This document shows positions 42,648 through 51,887 of a DNA stretch of 64,000 nucleotides, one piece after another (positions within the stretch are counted from its first letter, which is position 1; each line of letters starts with the position of its first letter). The translations under genes were made by a program, and so were the position numbers. The stretch is taken from positions 1-64,000 of the forward strand of contig JAJZMF010000029.1 in assembly GCA_021850325.1 (NCBI GenBank), written 5' to 3'. Below the pieces are notes generated by a model. It had not been told where the DNA came from. It saw only the letters and a list, made by a program, of their open reading frames with translations, and did no database searches. This DNA comes from Actinomycetes bacterium. GTDB lineage: Bacteria; Actinomycetota; Acidimicrobiia; Acidimicrobiales; Palsa-688.

Positions 42648-43697
42648 ATGCCGACTTCGCCTTCCTCAGAGGGCAACCAGCTGGGCCGGACCATGCAGGC
42701 CGAGATGCTCCAACAGCCGACCACCCTGGCGCACCTGCTCGACAGAAGAGACGAGGTGGCCGAGCAGGTCCGCCGGCTGGCCCCCGTCCCTCTCGCCGGC
42801 ACCGTGCTCGTGGCCCGCGGCTCGTCCGACCACGCGGCCACGTGCGGGCGGTACTACCTGGAGATGGCCACCCGGCGACCGGTTGCTTCAACCTCGCCCA
42901 GCCTCGCCACCATGTACCACTCGTCCACCGATTTCTCCGGGTACCTGATGGTGGCGGTCAGCCAGTCGGGGCGCACCCCCGAGATCGTCGAAGTCACCGA
43001 GCGCGCCCGCCGGGCAGGGGCGAAGGCCATCGCGGTGACCAACGACGCGGCCAGCCCGCTGGCCCTGGCCGCCGACCTGGTGGTCGACCTGTCGGCAGGT
43101 GAGGAAAGAGCCGTCCCGGCCACCAAGACCGTCACCGCCCAGGTCACGGCCTTCGCCATGATCGCCCAGGCGCTGGGGGACATCGGGCTCACGGACAGTG
43201 CGGCCCGCCAGCTACCGGGCCAGGTGTCCGAAGTCCTCGCCGATCAGGCATCGGCCGCCGCGGTGGCTGCCTGGCTGGCGCCCCACGACCGCCTGGTGAC
43301 GGTCGCACGGGGCCTGCTCTACGGCGCAGCGGCCGAGACGGCCCTCAAGGTCGAGGAGACGACAGCACGGATCACCGCCGCCTTCTCTGCTGCCGACCTG
43401 CGCCACGGGCCGATCGCCATGGCGGCTGCCGGCCCTCCGGTGCTGGCGTTCGGCCATCCCGGCCCGGCCAGCGCCGACCTCGTCGACCTGGTGCGCGAGC
43501 TGGTGGCGCGTGGCGCCGATTGCCGCCTGGCGGGGCCCCTCGAGGGCTCCGAGCTGCGCTGGCCGGAGGAGGCGCCCGAGGTCCTGGCACCGGTGCTGGC
43601 CGTGGTGCGGGGCCAACAGGTCGCCTTGGAGCTGGCCCGGTTGCTCGGCCGCGACCCCGACGCCCCGGAAGGCCTGACAAAGGTGACCATCACATGA
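42648..43697 (+). CDS. nagB: SIS-domain glucosamine-6-phosphate deaminase (NagB-II type)
   Basis: The 349-residue protein has two SIS domains like the isomerase half of GlmS but no glutaminase domain. Substrate-loop motifs are [34 protein letters not shown] and the C-terminal EGLTKVTIT (GlmS ends with a similar KSVTVE). With nagA overlapping and dre upstream, it most likely converts GlcN-6-P to Fru-6-P and ammonia. An AgaS-type deaminase or GlmS-like isomerase is the alternative. ATG 42693 is another possible start. Confidence 0.8.
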   Translation: MPTSPSSEGNQLGRTMQAEMLQQPTTLAHLLDRRDEVAEQVRRLAPVPLAGTVLVARGSSDHAATCGRYYLEMATRRPVASTSPSLATMYHSSTDFSGYLMVAVSQSGRTPEIVEVTERARRAGAKAIAVTNDAASPLALAADLVVDLSAGEERAVPATKTVTAQVTAFAMIAQALGDIGLTDSAARQLPGQVSEVLADQASAAAVAAWLAPHDRLVTVARGLLYGAAAETALKVEETTARITAAFSAADLRHGPIAMAAAGPPVLAFGHPGPASADLVDLVRELVARGADCRLAGPLEGSELRWPEEAPEVLAPVLAVVRGQQVALELARLLGRDPDAPEGLTKVTIT

Positions 43698-44908
43698 GCG
43701 GTTACGTGCTGCACGTCGGGAGGTTGGCCGCGCCCGGAGGTGTGCTGGACGACGCCTACCTGGTGGTGGAGCAGGGCCGGTTGGTGAGCACCGGGACAGG
43801 GGCGCCGCCCGGCACCGACGGGCCCGTGGTGGATCTCCCGGGGCTGCTCGCCGCACCGGGGTTCATCGACGTGCACGTCCATGGGGGCGGCGGCTTCGAG
43901 GTCAACCGCCCCACCGTGGCGGAGGTGAGCCGGTCCGTAGTGGGCATGGCCCGGTTCCACGTCGCCCACGGCACGACAGCACTACTTGCCACCACGGTCT
44001 CGGACAGCGCCGAAGCTCTGCTCACCGCCGTGGAGGGTGTGGCAGACGTGGTGCTGTCACCCGACGGTCCGGGCGCCGGGGCCCAGGTGCTGGGCTCCCA
44101 TCTCGAAGGGCCCTGGATCGCACCCTCCCGCGCCGGTGCCCAGTACCCGGCCGCCATCCGTCCACCCTCTGTCTCCGAGCTGAGCTCGCTCGTCGCCAGG
44201 AGCCGCGGCACCGTGCGCCTGGTCACCCTGGCGCCGGAGGTGCCCGGCGCGACGGAGGTCGTGCGGGCGGCAGCCAGTGCCGGCGTGGTGGTGTCGATAG
44301 GGCACACCGACGCCGACGCCGACGCCGCCCGGGCCGCCTTCGATGCCGGTGCCCGCCACGTCACCCACCTCTTCAACGCCATGCCCCCCGTCCACCACCG
44401 CCGGCCCGGTCCCGTGCCTGTGGCTCTCGCGGACGACCGCGTGTTCGTTGAGCTCATAGCCGACGGCGTCCACGTCCACCCCACCGTCATCTCTGTTGTG
44501 GCCGCGGCCGCCCCCGACCGCCTGGTGCTGATCACCGACGCCATCGGCGCCACCGGCGCCGGGCCGGGCCGGTACCGCCTCGGCCCGTTGGAGGTGCTCG
44601 TCGAGAGGGACAGGGCCGTACTGGCGGACCACCCCGAGACCGTGGCCGGCAGCGTTCTCACCATGGACCGCGCAGTCGCGTTCGCCGTGAACAGCGCCGG
44701 CGTGCCCCTGGAGGTGGCGCTCCGGGCCGCCTCCCTGCACCCGGCCACCGTGCTCGGCGAGACAGCCAAGGGCCGCCTGGCTCCGGGGGCCGACGCTGAC
44801 ATCGTGCTTCTCGACGAGGACCTGGGCGTGGCGGGGACGATCGTGGCCGGCCGGGTAGCACACGACCCGGGCGGCCTCCTGGCGTCACTGGCCGGCGACC
44901 GGGGCTGA
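43694..44908 (+). CDS. nagA: N-acetylglucosamine-6-phosphate deacetylase
   Basis: The 404-residue amidohydrolase has HVHGGGG with H61/H63 and SHLEGPW with E138 as metal ligand. IGHTD and HLFNAM follow, and the catalytic Asp is D282 (LITDAIGATG). It removes acetate from GlcNAc-6-P to give the NagB substrate. ATG 43694 overlaps the nagB stop (ATGA), so the two are coupled. Confidence 0.93.
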   Translation: MSGYVLHVGRLAAPGGVLDDAYLVVEQGRLVSTGTGAPPGTDGPVVDLPGLLAAPGFIDVHVHGGGGFEVNRPTVAEVSRSVVGMARFHVAHGTTALLATTVSDSAEALLTAVEGVADVVLSPDGPGAGAQVLGSHLEGPWIAPSRAGAQYPAAIRPPSVSELSSLVARSRGTVRLVTLAPEVPGATEVVRAAASAGVVVSIGHTDADADAARAAFDAGARHVTHLFNAMPPVHHRRPGPVPVALADDRVFVELIADGVHVHPTVISVVAAAAPDRLVLITDAIGATGAGPGRYRLGPLEVLVERDRAVLADHPETVAGSVLTMDRAVAFAVNSAGVPLEVALRAASLHPATVLGETAKGRLAPGADADIVLLDEDLGVAGTIVAGRVAHDPGGLLASLAGDRG

Positions 44909-44982
44909 CCCGAGCGGGCCTCGGAGCCTGACGGCGCTAGGTTCGGCCCGAACGGCACACGGGCTGATCGAAAGGAGCGGTT

Positions 44983-46614
44983 ATGAACTTGGTGGGCACG
45001 ACGGCTGCCACAGTGGTACCCCGTCCCAGGCGCTGGTCGGAGAGCGCAGGCTCGGCGGTACTGAGCGACGGGCTGGTGATCGAGGCCGGTGCCCCCTGTG
45101 AGGGCTTGGGCCGGCTCCTGGCCCGGGAGCTGTCTGCGCCCACCGGCTGGTCCGTAGGAGCGGTCGAACCGGGCACGGCACCGGGGGCCAACAAGGTGTC
45201 CATCGGCCTCTCCCCTGCCCTCGGGCCCGAGGAGTACCGCCTGACGGTCAGTACCGCCGGTGTGTCGGTCCTGGGCGGCTCGGCCGCCGGGGCGTTCTAC
45301 GGGACCAGGACCCTGCTTCAGTTGCTGCCGGCCGAGCTGGGACGCCGGGCCCCGCTGGGGCAGGTCGGGCAGGTCGGCCTGCCGGCCACCGAGGTGGAGG
45401 ACGGCCCCCGGTTCTCCTGGCGGGGCGTGGGCCTGGACGTTGCCCGCCACTTCATGCCCAAGCGCTTCCTTTTTGAGCTCGTCGACCTGGCTGCCCTGCA
45501 CAAGCTGAACGTGCTGCACCTCCACCTCACCGACGACCAGGGCTGGCGCTTCCAGGTGGACGGCTACCCGATGCTCACCGCCGTCGGTGCATGGCGCCGG
45601 GAGTCCCCGGTCGGCCACTACCGGGACGGCGTCAGCGACGGGAGGCCGCACGGAGGCTTCTACACCAAAGCCGACCTGTCGGAGCTCGTCAGCTACGCTG
45701 CCGAGCGCCATGTGACGGTGCTGCCCGAGGTCGACATGCCGGGGCACATGCAGGCTGCCATCGCCGCCTATCCCGAGCTGGGCAACCTCACATCGCCGTT
45801 GGAGGTGTTCACTAGCTGGGGGATCAGCGACCACGTGCTCAACATGGAGGAGCCCACCCTCCGCTTCTGCGCCGACGTGCTCGACGAACTGATGGACCTT
45901 TTCCCCAGCCAGTACGTGCACATCGGTGGTGACGAGTGCCCGACGACAGAATGGTCGTCCAGCCCCGCCGCCCGCCAACGGGCGACCGACCTCGGCCTCG
46001 ACGGGCCGGAGCAACTGCAGGGGTGGTTCACGGCTCGGATGGCCGAGGTGCTCGCCCAGCGCGGCCGGTCGCTGGCCGCCTGGGACGAGGTCATGGACGC
46101 CGGTGCCCCTCCGGGGTCCCTGATCGTGGTCTGGAGAGCCGAGCACGCCCGCCGCATCGCCCTCGCCGCGGCGCGCCACGGCCACGACGTGGTCATGGCC
46201 CCCCAGACCTCGTGCTACTTCGACTGGGCCTACGAGGACAGCCCGGACGAGCCCGTGGCCATCCAGCCCGCGCTCAGCGTCGAGACGGTGTACGGCTTCG
46301 AGCCCGTTCCCGAAGGCCTCGAGGAGGAGCACCACAGCCGGGTCCGGGGTGCCCAGTGCCAGCTCTGGACGGAGTACGTCGGCACCCCCGAGCACGCGGA
46401 GTACATGTACTTCCCGCGTCTTTGCGCCTTCTCGGAGGCGGTTTGGAGCGACGGGTCACGGGACTGGCCCGCCTTCGAGGAGCGCCTGGGGCAGCACGTG
46501 GCCCGCCTCGACGCCCGGGGGACCAACTACCGCCCCCTCTCCGGCCCCACGCCCGGCCAAGCCAGGGTGTGGCACCAGCCGGCGACGCCGGGACGCCTCC
46601 CGGGCACCGACTGA
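44983..46614 (+). CDS. beta-N-acetylhexosaminidase, GH20, apparently cytoplasmic
   Basis: The 543-residue protein has a GH20b-like N-terminal domain (about 1-140) and the GH20 barrel. Motifs: FSWRGVGLDVARHFMP, LHLTDDQGWR, LPEVDMPGHM and catalytic D317-E318 in HIGGDECP. It releases GlcNAc from chitobiose or muropeptide fragments. No signal peptide is visible, so it probably acts on imported disaccharides. AAAGGAG lies 5 bases before the ATG. It follows nagA by 74 bases and so probably belongs to the DasR unit. Confidence 0.93.
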   Translation: MNLVGTTAATVVPRPRRWSESAGSAVLSDGLVIEAGAPCEGLGRLLARELSAPTGWSVGAVEPGTAPGANKVSIGLSPALGPEEYRLTVSTAGVSVLGGSAAGAFYGTRTLLQLLPAELGRRAPLGQVGQVGLPATEVEDGPRFSWRGVGLDVARHFMPKRFLFELVDLAALHKLNVLHLHLTDDQGWRFQVDGYPMLTAVGAWRRESPVGHYRDGVSDGRPHGGFYTKADLSELVSYAAERHVTVLPEVDMPGHMQAAIAAYPELGNLTSPLEVFTSWGISDHVLNMEEPTLRFCADVLDELMDLFPSQYVHIGGDECPTTEWSSSPAARQRATDLGLDGPEQLQGWFTARMAEVLAQRGRSLAAWDEVMDAGAPPGSLIVVWRAEHARRIALAAARHGHDVVMAPQTSCYFDWAYEDSPDEPVAIQPALSVETVYGFEPVPEGLEEEHHSRVRGAQCQLWTEYVGTPEHAEYMYFPRLCAFSEAVWSDGSRDWPAFEERLGQHVARLDARGTNYRPLSGPTPGQARVWHQPATPGRLPGTD

Positions 46615-46628
46615 GCGGGCCCGTTGTA

Positions 46629-47441
46629 GTGCCGGCCCACAGGCCGACGGTGGCCGTGACGGCCGACCGGCGACGCGACGACCAGGCCGTGATGCTCGAG
46701 CGCCTCGGCCTGGACGTGGTGATGTTCCCTCTCTTGCAGACATCGGTCACACAGGGGGAGGAACTGGTCGAGCTGACGCGCCGGACGGCCCAGTCGCCAC
46801 CCGACTACCTGGTCGCCAACACCGGTTACGGGATGCGGACATGGTTTGACGACGCCCGGGCCGCTGGGCTGCTGGACGACCTGGCAGCGGCCCTCCGGGC
46901 CCGGACCACCATCGTGGCCCGCGGGGCCAAGGCCCTGGGAGAGCTCCGCCGGGTCGGCCTGGACGCCGCCTACCGGGCGCCGGGGGAGGTCCTGGAGGAG
47001 GTCGTCGCCCACATACTGAGGGAGGGCGTCGACAGCCGCTCGGTCCTCGTGCAACTGCACGGCGAGGAGGCCCCGGACGTGCTGGCCCCCTTGCAGGCCG
47101 CAGGAGCGGACCTCCGGCTGCTCCCCGTGTACCGGTCCCGGCCGGCCGCCGACGGCACAGGAGCAGCCCTGGCCCAGCTGGTGGCCGGAGGGGAGCTCGA
47201 CGCCGTGAGCTTCACCGCTGCCCCTCAGGTGGGTGCCCTGCGTTCTGCTGCGGTCTCTTCGGGTCGGTGGGAACAGGTGCTTGCACGCTTCAACCGGGGC
47301 GAGGTCATAGCCGCCTGCATAGGCTCGGTCTGTGCCACCGCGGCGCACGAGGCGGGTATAGAGCTGACCCTGGTGCCCGAGCACCCGAGGTTGGGCTCGC
47401 TGGCCTCGGCTCTGGCCGACCGCCTGCTCCGGCCGGGCTGA
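46629..47441 (+). CDS. hemD: uroporphyrinogen-III synthase
   Basis: The ~270-residue protein has the two-lobed HemD pattern: PTVAVTADRRRDDQ, DYLVANTGYGMRTWFD, ARGAKALGELRRVG in lobe one, and LLPVYRSRP, DAVSFTAAPQVGALR, ACIGSVCATAAHEAGI in lobe two. It cyclises hydroxymethylbilane for haem, sirohaem and cobalamin. GTG 46629, 14 bases after the hexosaminidase stop, is the best start, with no clear ribosome-binding site. No other hem genes are adjacent. Confidence 0.85.
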   Translation: MPAHRPTVAVTADRRRDDQAVMLERLGLDVVMFPLLQTSVTQGEELVELTRRTAQSPPDYLVANTGYGMRTWFDDARAAGLLDDLAAALRARTTIVARGAKALGELRRVGLDAAYRAPGEVLEEVVAHILREGVDSRSVLVQLHGEEAPDVLAPLQAAGADLRLLPVYRSRPAADGTGAALAQLVAGGELDAVSFTAAPQVGALRSAAVSSGRWEQVLARFNRGEVIAACIGSVCATAAHEAGIELTLVPEHPRLGSLASALADRLLRPG

Positions 47442-47503
47442 GGTCCCTGGCACCACGCAGAGGCGGACGGGGGGCGCCACCCGCGCCGCCCAGGTGGCGG
47501 CCC

Positions 47504-49282
47504 TCAGGCCGTGGCGATGCCCACGACGCGGCCCACGCCGCAGGGCAACGAACCTGCCGGGGCCGGAGGGGCCCCCTCCAAGGCGAGCACCCGGCCATTG
47601 CCCTGGGAGAGGTACAGGCCGGGCCCTGACGGTGGTGCTGCGATGCCCACCACGTCACGTGCCCCCGTCGAGAGCGGGCGGGAGAGGAGCGCCGAGCCGA
47701 ACCCGTAGACACGCCCTCCCGCTGTGGCCACCCAGTAGCCGGCGCCGTCCGGGGCCGGTGCCAGGCCCACGGCACGCCCCGCCCCTACGGGCAGGGAGCC
47801 GAACAGGCGTGCCCCGCCAAAGGCCTCCACTCTGCCCCGAGCCGTGAGCAGCCAGTAGCCCTTGCCCCGCGGACCGGCGGTGATGCTGACGAACCCGCCC
47901 TGGGAAGCGGAACCGGCACCATAGAACCGGGCGTGCCCGAAACTGTAGACACCACCGTCCCGGGAAAGGAGCCAGTACCCCTGTCCCTTGGGGGCCGCCG
48001 CAATGCCCACCACGGGACCGGTCAGGTGCCACCCCGCCGCCGAGCCGAAGAAACGGGCGTCTCCGAACGAGAACACCCCGCCACCGGCGGCCACCTCCCA
48101 GTAGCCGCCACCGTCCGGCGTAGCTGCGATCCCTGCCACCGGGCGGTGCAGGTCCAGGCTCTTGGCCGACCCGACGAGGACGCCACCGGCATGGGCCACC
48201 ACGGCACCGGTGTCGGTCGCCTCCCAGTACCCATGGCTCGCGTAGGCGTAGACCCCCACCCGGGCCGTCCTCGCCCCGAGGTGGACGGTCACCGTCGCGT
48301 GCGCCGGGCCGGTCTGGTAGGGCACGAACGTCACGACCAGGTGGCAGGGGCCGCCGTGGCCGACCTGGCACGTGGGGGTGACAGCCCAGTGGCCATGGTC
48401 GCCCGCCACCATGGCACGGGCCAGCAACGGCGCTCCCCCGTCGTGGACGGTGATGGAGGCACTGTTGGGGACGGCCCTGGTCACTCCTATGTGCAGCAGG
48501 GCCGGCGTGATGGTCGTGACCGCGGGAGCGGCCACGACCGCTGTCGCACCAGCCGGCGAGGGCGCCGTCAGGGCGAAGTCGAGGCCACCAGGGGGCGCTG
48601 AGGAGAAGACCTCGGCCATGGAGGAGGCTCCGCCCACCGTGGTGACCGCGGCACCCATGGACGGGTCGGCTCCGTAGTCGCCCAGGATGTTGCGGCGGTG
48701 GCCCCAGCAACCGGGAGCCGACGGCGCCGGGCAGTCCAGGTTGGGCGAACCCGGGCCGTCGTCGTACATCCAATCGAAGTCGGCCAGGAGGGCCGAGCCC
48801 TCGCCGCCGGCCCAGTTGGACCCCCACTGTGTGCCGGCGGGGCCATTGGGGTCGTTGTCGGCCCGCGCGCCGGCAACTGCCAGGTTGTCGAGGGAGCTCG
48901 ACAACCCCAGGAAGCCAGGGAGGCCGCGGGCCTCACGCTCCAGGTTGGCCAGCACGAGCAACTGCTCCGCCTGGCCGAGCTGGTCATAGCCCGCAGGCAG
49001 CACCAGTGGGCCAACTCCCTCGGTCGCCCGGGCCTGGTCGATGGCGGCCAATGCCGCTTCCTGGCACACCTGGCTGGCACCAACCGTGCAAGCCGCTTCC
49101 AGGGCCGCCGTACGCGGTGCGTTGACCAGCGCGCCGGCCGGCCCGGCTGCGTATGCCTGCGCCCCGGCTGCCGCGGTGACCATGGGGAAGGCGACTGCTG
49201 CCAGCAGTGCCCCCACGGCCTTGCGGCCCGCTCGCTTCTCTGCCCGGCGTACCCGACCGCCCGACCGTGCCCGAGAGCCCAT
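47504..49282 (-). CDS. secreted CAP/SCP-like protein with GYW/FGDA propeller-like repeats
   Basis: 592 residues. Order: signal sequence (1-45); a CAP/SCP-like domain (about 55-240) with LLVLANLEREARGLPGF and CWGHRRNILGDYG; an Ig-like linker (about 250-350); then about six ~45-50-residue repeats of the form GYWE/L...GGVFSFGDARFFGS. The same repeats end the S53 peptidase at 23696-26509. CAP domains bind lipids or act as wall-associated hydrolases; the catalytic histidines are not certain here. GAGG lies 6 bases before ATG 49282. Confidence 0.82.
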   Translation of the reverse strand: MGSRARSGGRVRRAEKRAGRKAVGALLAAVAFPMVTAAAGAQAYAAGPAGALVNAPRTAALEAACTVGASQVCQEAALAAIDQARATEGVGPLVLPAGYDQLGQAEQLLVLANLEREARGLPGFLGLSSSLDNLAVAGARADNDPNGPAGTQWGSNWAGGEGSALLADFDWMYDDGPGSPNLDCPAPSAPGCWGHRRNILGDYGADPSMGAAVTTVGGASSMAEVFSSAPPGGLDFALTAPSPAGATAVVAAPAVTTITPALLHIGVTRAVPNSASITVHDGGAPLLARAMVAGDHGHWAVTPTCQVGHGGPCHLVVTFVPYQTGPAHATVTVHLGARTARVGVYAYASHGYWEATDTGAVVAHAGGVLVGSAKSLDLHRPVAGIAATPDGGGYWEVAAGGGVFSFGDARFFGSAAGWHLTGPVVGIAAAPKGQGYWLLSRDGGVYSFGHARFYGAGSASQGGFVSITAGPRGKGYWLLTARGRVEAFGGARLFGSLPVGAGRAVGLAPAPDGAGYWVATAGGRVYGFGSALLSRPLSTGARDVVGIAAPPSGPGLYLSQGNGRVLALEGAPPAPAGSLPCGVGRVVGIATA

Positions 49283-49571
49283 TACCTACCTCGTTCTCCA
49301 CCCGCAGGAGACGGGGCACGTCCCGGGGCGAAGGACCGGGCGTTGAGGCCCGGGCCCGGCACCAGGCCGCTCCTGTCAGCCGCTCCTGCGCCTCACCGCA
49401 CGGAACGTGCCCTGCGCACCTCTCCGAATAGTTCCGACACCGGGGTTCTCGGAGCCGCAGGGAGGCCACCTTTAGCTGGCCGCTCCACGTCGGGGGTCTT
49501 CGGGCCGTGGCACGGGCGAAATGTGAAAGCGGCGAAAGACCGGTAGCGTCGGTCTGCAGGAGGAGGGCGCC

Positions 49572-50816
49572 ATGGCACGCGACAAAGGGCTCGGCCGGCA
49601 CATGCGGGCGCCGGACGTCCGGCACCGCTGGTCCGTGGTACTGGTCCTGGGCGCGGGTGGGCTGGTGACGGCCAGCTTGGCGGTTGGCGCCCTGGGCGCA
49701 CAGGCGGGCAGCGCCCGCGAGGTGCCCGCCCTTGCCTCTCGGTCCGGGGCCCGCGTGGCCCGGGCCGCAGCTACGGCACCCGCCCGGGCGGCCCCCTCCC
49801 GCACAACCGTCGCCCCGGTGCCCCCGCCCCGGGCGGCGGCCGGCCCGCCACCCACCGTTCTCTCGATCGGGCCGGCCCAACCAGCAGGCGGCTTGCCCCT
49901 CCACACCGTCGTCACCGTCAGGCTCTCCCATGCACCCGTGAGCGGGGCACCGATGCCCTGGCTCTCCCCGGCGGTGGACGGGAAGTGGGCCGTGCACGGC
50001 AGTACCCTGTCCTTCACCCCGGCCAGCTCCTTCGCCGCTTGGGCAACCGAGCGCCTCGTGGTCCCCTCTCGGCTGGCAGCCGCTCCCTCACAACTGCCGG
50101 TCCTGCACTTCGCCGGCGTGCCCCTGCTCAGAGCGCAACAGCTCCTGGCCGAGCTGGGTTACATACCCCTGCGCTTCGGCCCCACCCCGAGCACCTCGGC
50201 CCTGCCAGCCGAGCCCCACCTGGCATCCGAGGTCCGCACCGTGCCCCAACCGGGTACTTTCACCTGGCGCTACCCGAACATCCCCCCGTCGCTCGAGGCC
50301 GCCTGGGTACCGGGGGACAACGTCATAACCCGGGGGGCCATCATGCGCTTCGAGGCGGACCACGGCCTGGTGGTCGACTGGAACTTCGGCCCACAGGTGT
50401 GGAACGCCCTTGTCAGGGCCGTCGCCGCCCGTCAGCTCGCGCCAACGCCTTACGACTACCTGATGGTGAGCGAGGCCCTGCCCGAGCGCCTGGTGGTGTG
50501 GAGCAACGGGAGGGACGTGTACCAGAGCCTCGCCAACACAGGCGTGCCAGGCGCCACCACACCACCTGGCACCTACCCGGTCTACGAGAGGTTCCTCAGC
50601 ACCACCATGCAAGGGACCGATGTCAACGGGGCACGCTACGACGTCAGCGGCGTGCCCTGGGTGGCCTACTTCTACGGTGGGGACGCCGTCCACGGCTACT
50701 GGAGGGCCTCGTACGGCTACCCCCAGAGCAACGGCTGCGTCGAGCTCCCCGTGGCCAACGCCCGGGTCGTGTGGTCGATGGACCCTCTCGGCACCCTGGT
50801 CAACGTCTCCGCCTGA
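49572..50816 (+). CDS. L,D-transpeptidase (YkuD) with peptidoglycan-binding-like region
   Basis: The 414-residue exported protein has one N-terminal membrane/signal segment (about 21-45), a Pro/Ala-rich linker and a beta domain (about 95-165). A peptidoglycan-binding-like repeat follows (VITRGAIMRFEADHGLVVD). The YkuD domain carries H374 (VHGYW) and the catalytic C389 in SNGCVELP. It makes 3-3 crosslinks or attaches proteins to the wall. AGGAGG lies 7 bases before the ATG; TAGCGT further upstream (49545 region) may be the -10. Divergent from the CAP gene, with a 289-base gap holding both promoters. Confidence 0.92.
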   Translation: MARDKGLGRHMRAPDVRHRWSVVLVLGAGGLVTASLAVGALGAQAGSAREVPALASRSGARVARAAATAPARAAPSRTTVAPVPPPRAAAGPPPTVLSIGPAQPAGGLPLHTVVTVRLSHAPVSGAPMPWLSPAVDGKWAVHGSTLSFTPASSFAAWATERLVVPSRLAAAPSQLPVLHFAGVPLLRAQQLLAELGYIPLRFGPTPSTSALPAEPHLASEVRTVPQPGTFTWRYPNIPPSLEAAWVPGDNVITRGAIMRFEADHGLVVDWNFGPQVWNALVRAVAARQLAPTPYDYLMVSEALPERLVVWSNGRDVYQSLANTGVPGATTPPGTYPVYERFLSTTMQGTDVNGARYDVSGVPWVAYFYGGDAVHGYWRASYGYPQSNGCVELPVANARVVWSMDPLGTLVNVSA

Positions 50817-50938
50817 ACCCGGCCGAGCGGTGGCCACCGGTCGGCGCCGCTCTCCCCGGCCCGGCGCGGTTGGTCGGGCACCCCAACGCGCACTCACCCG
50901 TCGACAGTGGCCGACAGGCGGCCCGGGGAAGGTGTGAG

Positions 50939-51724
50939 ATGACCGGCAAGCTGATGATGAGCGGAGGCCTGGGCGCCCTTGCCTTGTTGAGCGCGCTCGG
51001 GGCGCCCTGGGCAGGGGGCCCCGCCGCTGGGACGGCCGCTCGCTCCCACCCGGCGCAGTTGACCTCCGTACTGAGCGTGTGCGCCCCTGGGGCCCCGAGC
51101 CTCACCGTGCAGGGGACGGGGACGGTGACGGCCGTCCCTGACCTGCTCAACATCTCGCTCGGGGTCGAGACGACGGCTGCCACCGCCAATGCCGCCCTGG
51201 CAGCCAATGACACCAAGTCCCAGGCCATGGTCGCCACCCTCGTAGCGAGCGGGGTGGCCAAGGCCCAGATCCAGACCTCGGGCCTGTCCGTCCAGCCCAA
51301 CTACAACAACAGCGGGCGCATCACCTCCTACGTGGTCGACAACTACGTGAGCGCCAACCTGTTGGACATCGCCAAAGCGGGCAGCGTCGTCGACGCGGTC
51401 GCTGCGGTGGTCGGCAACGCAGTGCGGGTCAACGGCCTCAACTTCGGGTTCCAGCACCCTTCGGCTCTCGTTGGCCAGGCCGAAGCGGCCGCGGTCCGCC
51501 AGGCTCAGGCCCAAGCTGCCGCCATGGCAGCCGCAGCCAAGCTCACCCTGAAACAGATCTGCTCCATCCACGAGGACAGCAACTCCACACCGACGCCGCA
51601 ACCGCTACCGGGGATGGCTGCCACAGCCAGGCCCAGTACGCCGATCGAGGCCGGCACCCAGCAGGTGACGGCCTCGGTCACGGTCACCTATCTGCTCGGC
51701 GCCACGCCCACCAGCGCGCCCTGA
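50939..51724 (+). CDS. SIMPL (DUF541) domain exported protein
   Basis: The 261-residue protein has a signal sequence (1-35) and a SIMPL domain: [20 protein letters not shown], then [18 protein letters not shown]. The family is widespread and periplasmic or surface-exposed (e.g. BP26), with poorly known function. GGAAGG lies 6 bases before ATG 50939. It follows the L,D-transpeptidase by 122 bases and may be co-expressed. Confidence 0.88.
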   Translation: MTGKLMMSGGLGALALLSALGAPWAGGPAAGTAARSHPAQLTSVLSVCAPGAPSLTVQGTGTVTAVPDLLNISLGVETTAATANAALAANDTKSQAMVATLVASGVAKAQIQTSGLSVQPNYNNSGRITSYVVDNYVSANLLDIAKAGSVVDAVAAVVGNAVRVNGLNFGFQHPSALVGQAEAAAVRQAQAQAAAMAAAAKLTLKQICSIHEDSNSTPTPQPLPGMAATARPSTPIEAGTQQVTASVTVTYLLGATPTSAP

Positions 51725-51887
51725 GAGCGGGCCTTCGTGCTCTTCGGCAACCCGGGGCGCGCCGCGGTCGCGTACGGCCAGAACGGGGAGAAAACTGGAA
51801 CTGCCGCGCGTACGGCCGACCTTAGGTGCTCAGGCACATTTGGAACTTTGTGCCCCAAACGCAAACCGGACGAGACGAAGGCACCAC

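Noticed and set aside
43756-46395. An 879-codon open frame antisense to nagA and the hexosaminidase
   Set aside because: Both opposite genes have all catalytic residues; the antisense product is low-complexity Arg/Gly/Pro-rich.
51725-51887. Possible c-di-GMP riboswitch before the chemoreceptor
   Set aside because: A GCAAACC-like stretch is present, but the paired helices and the second conserved block of the GEMM motif could not be found.
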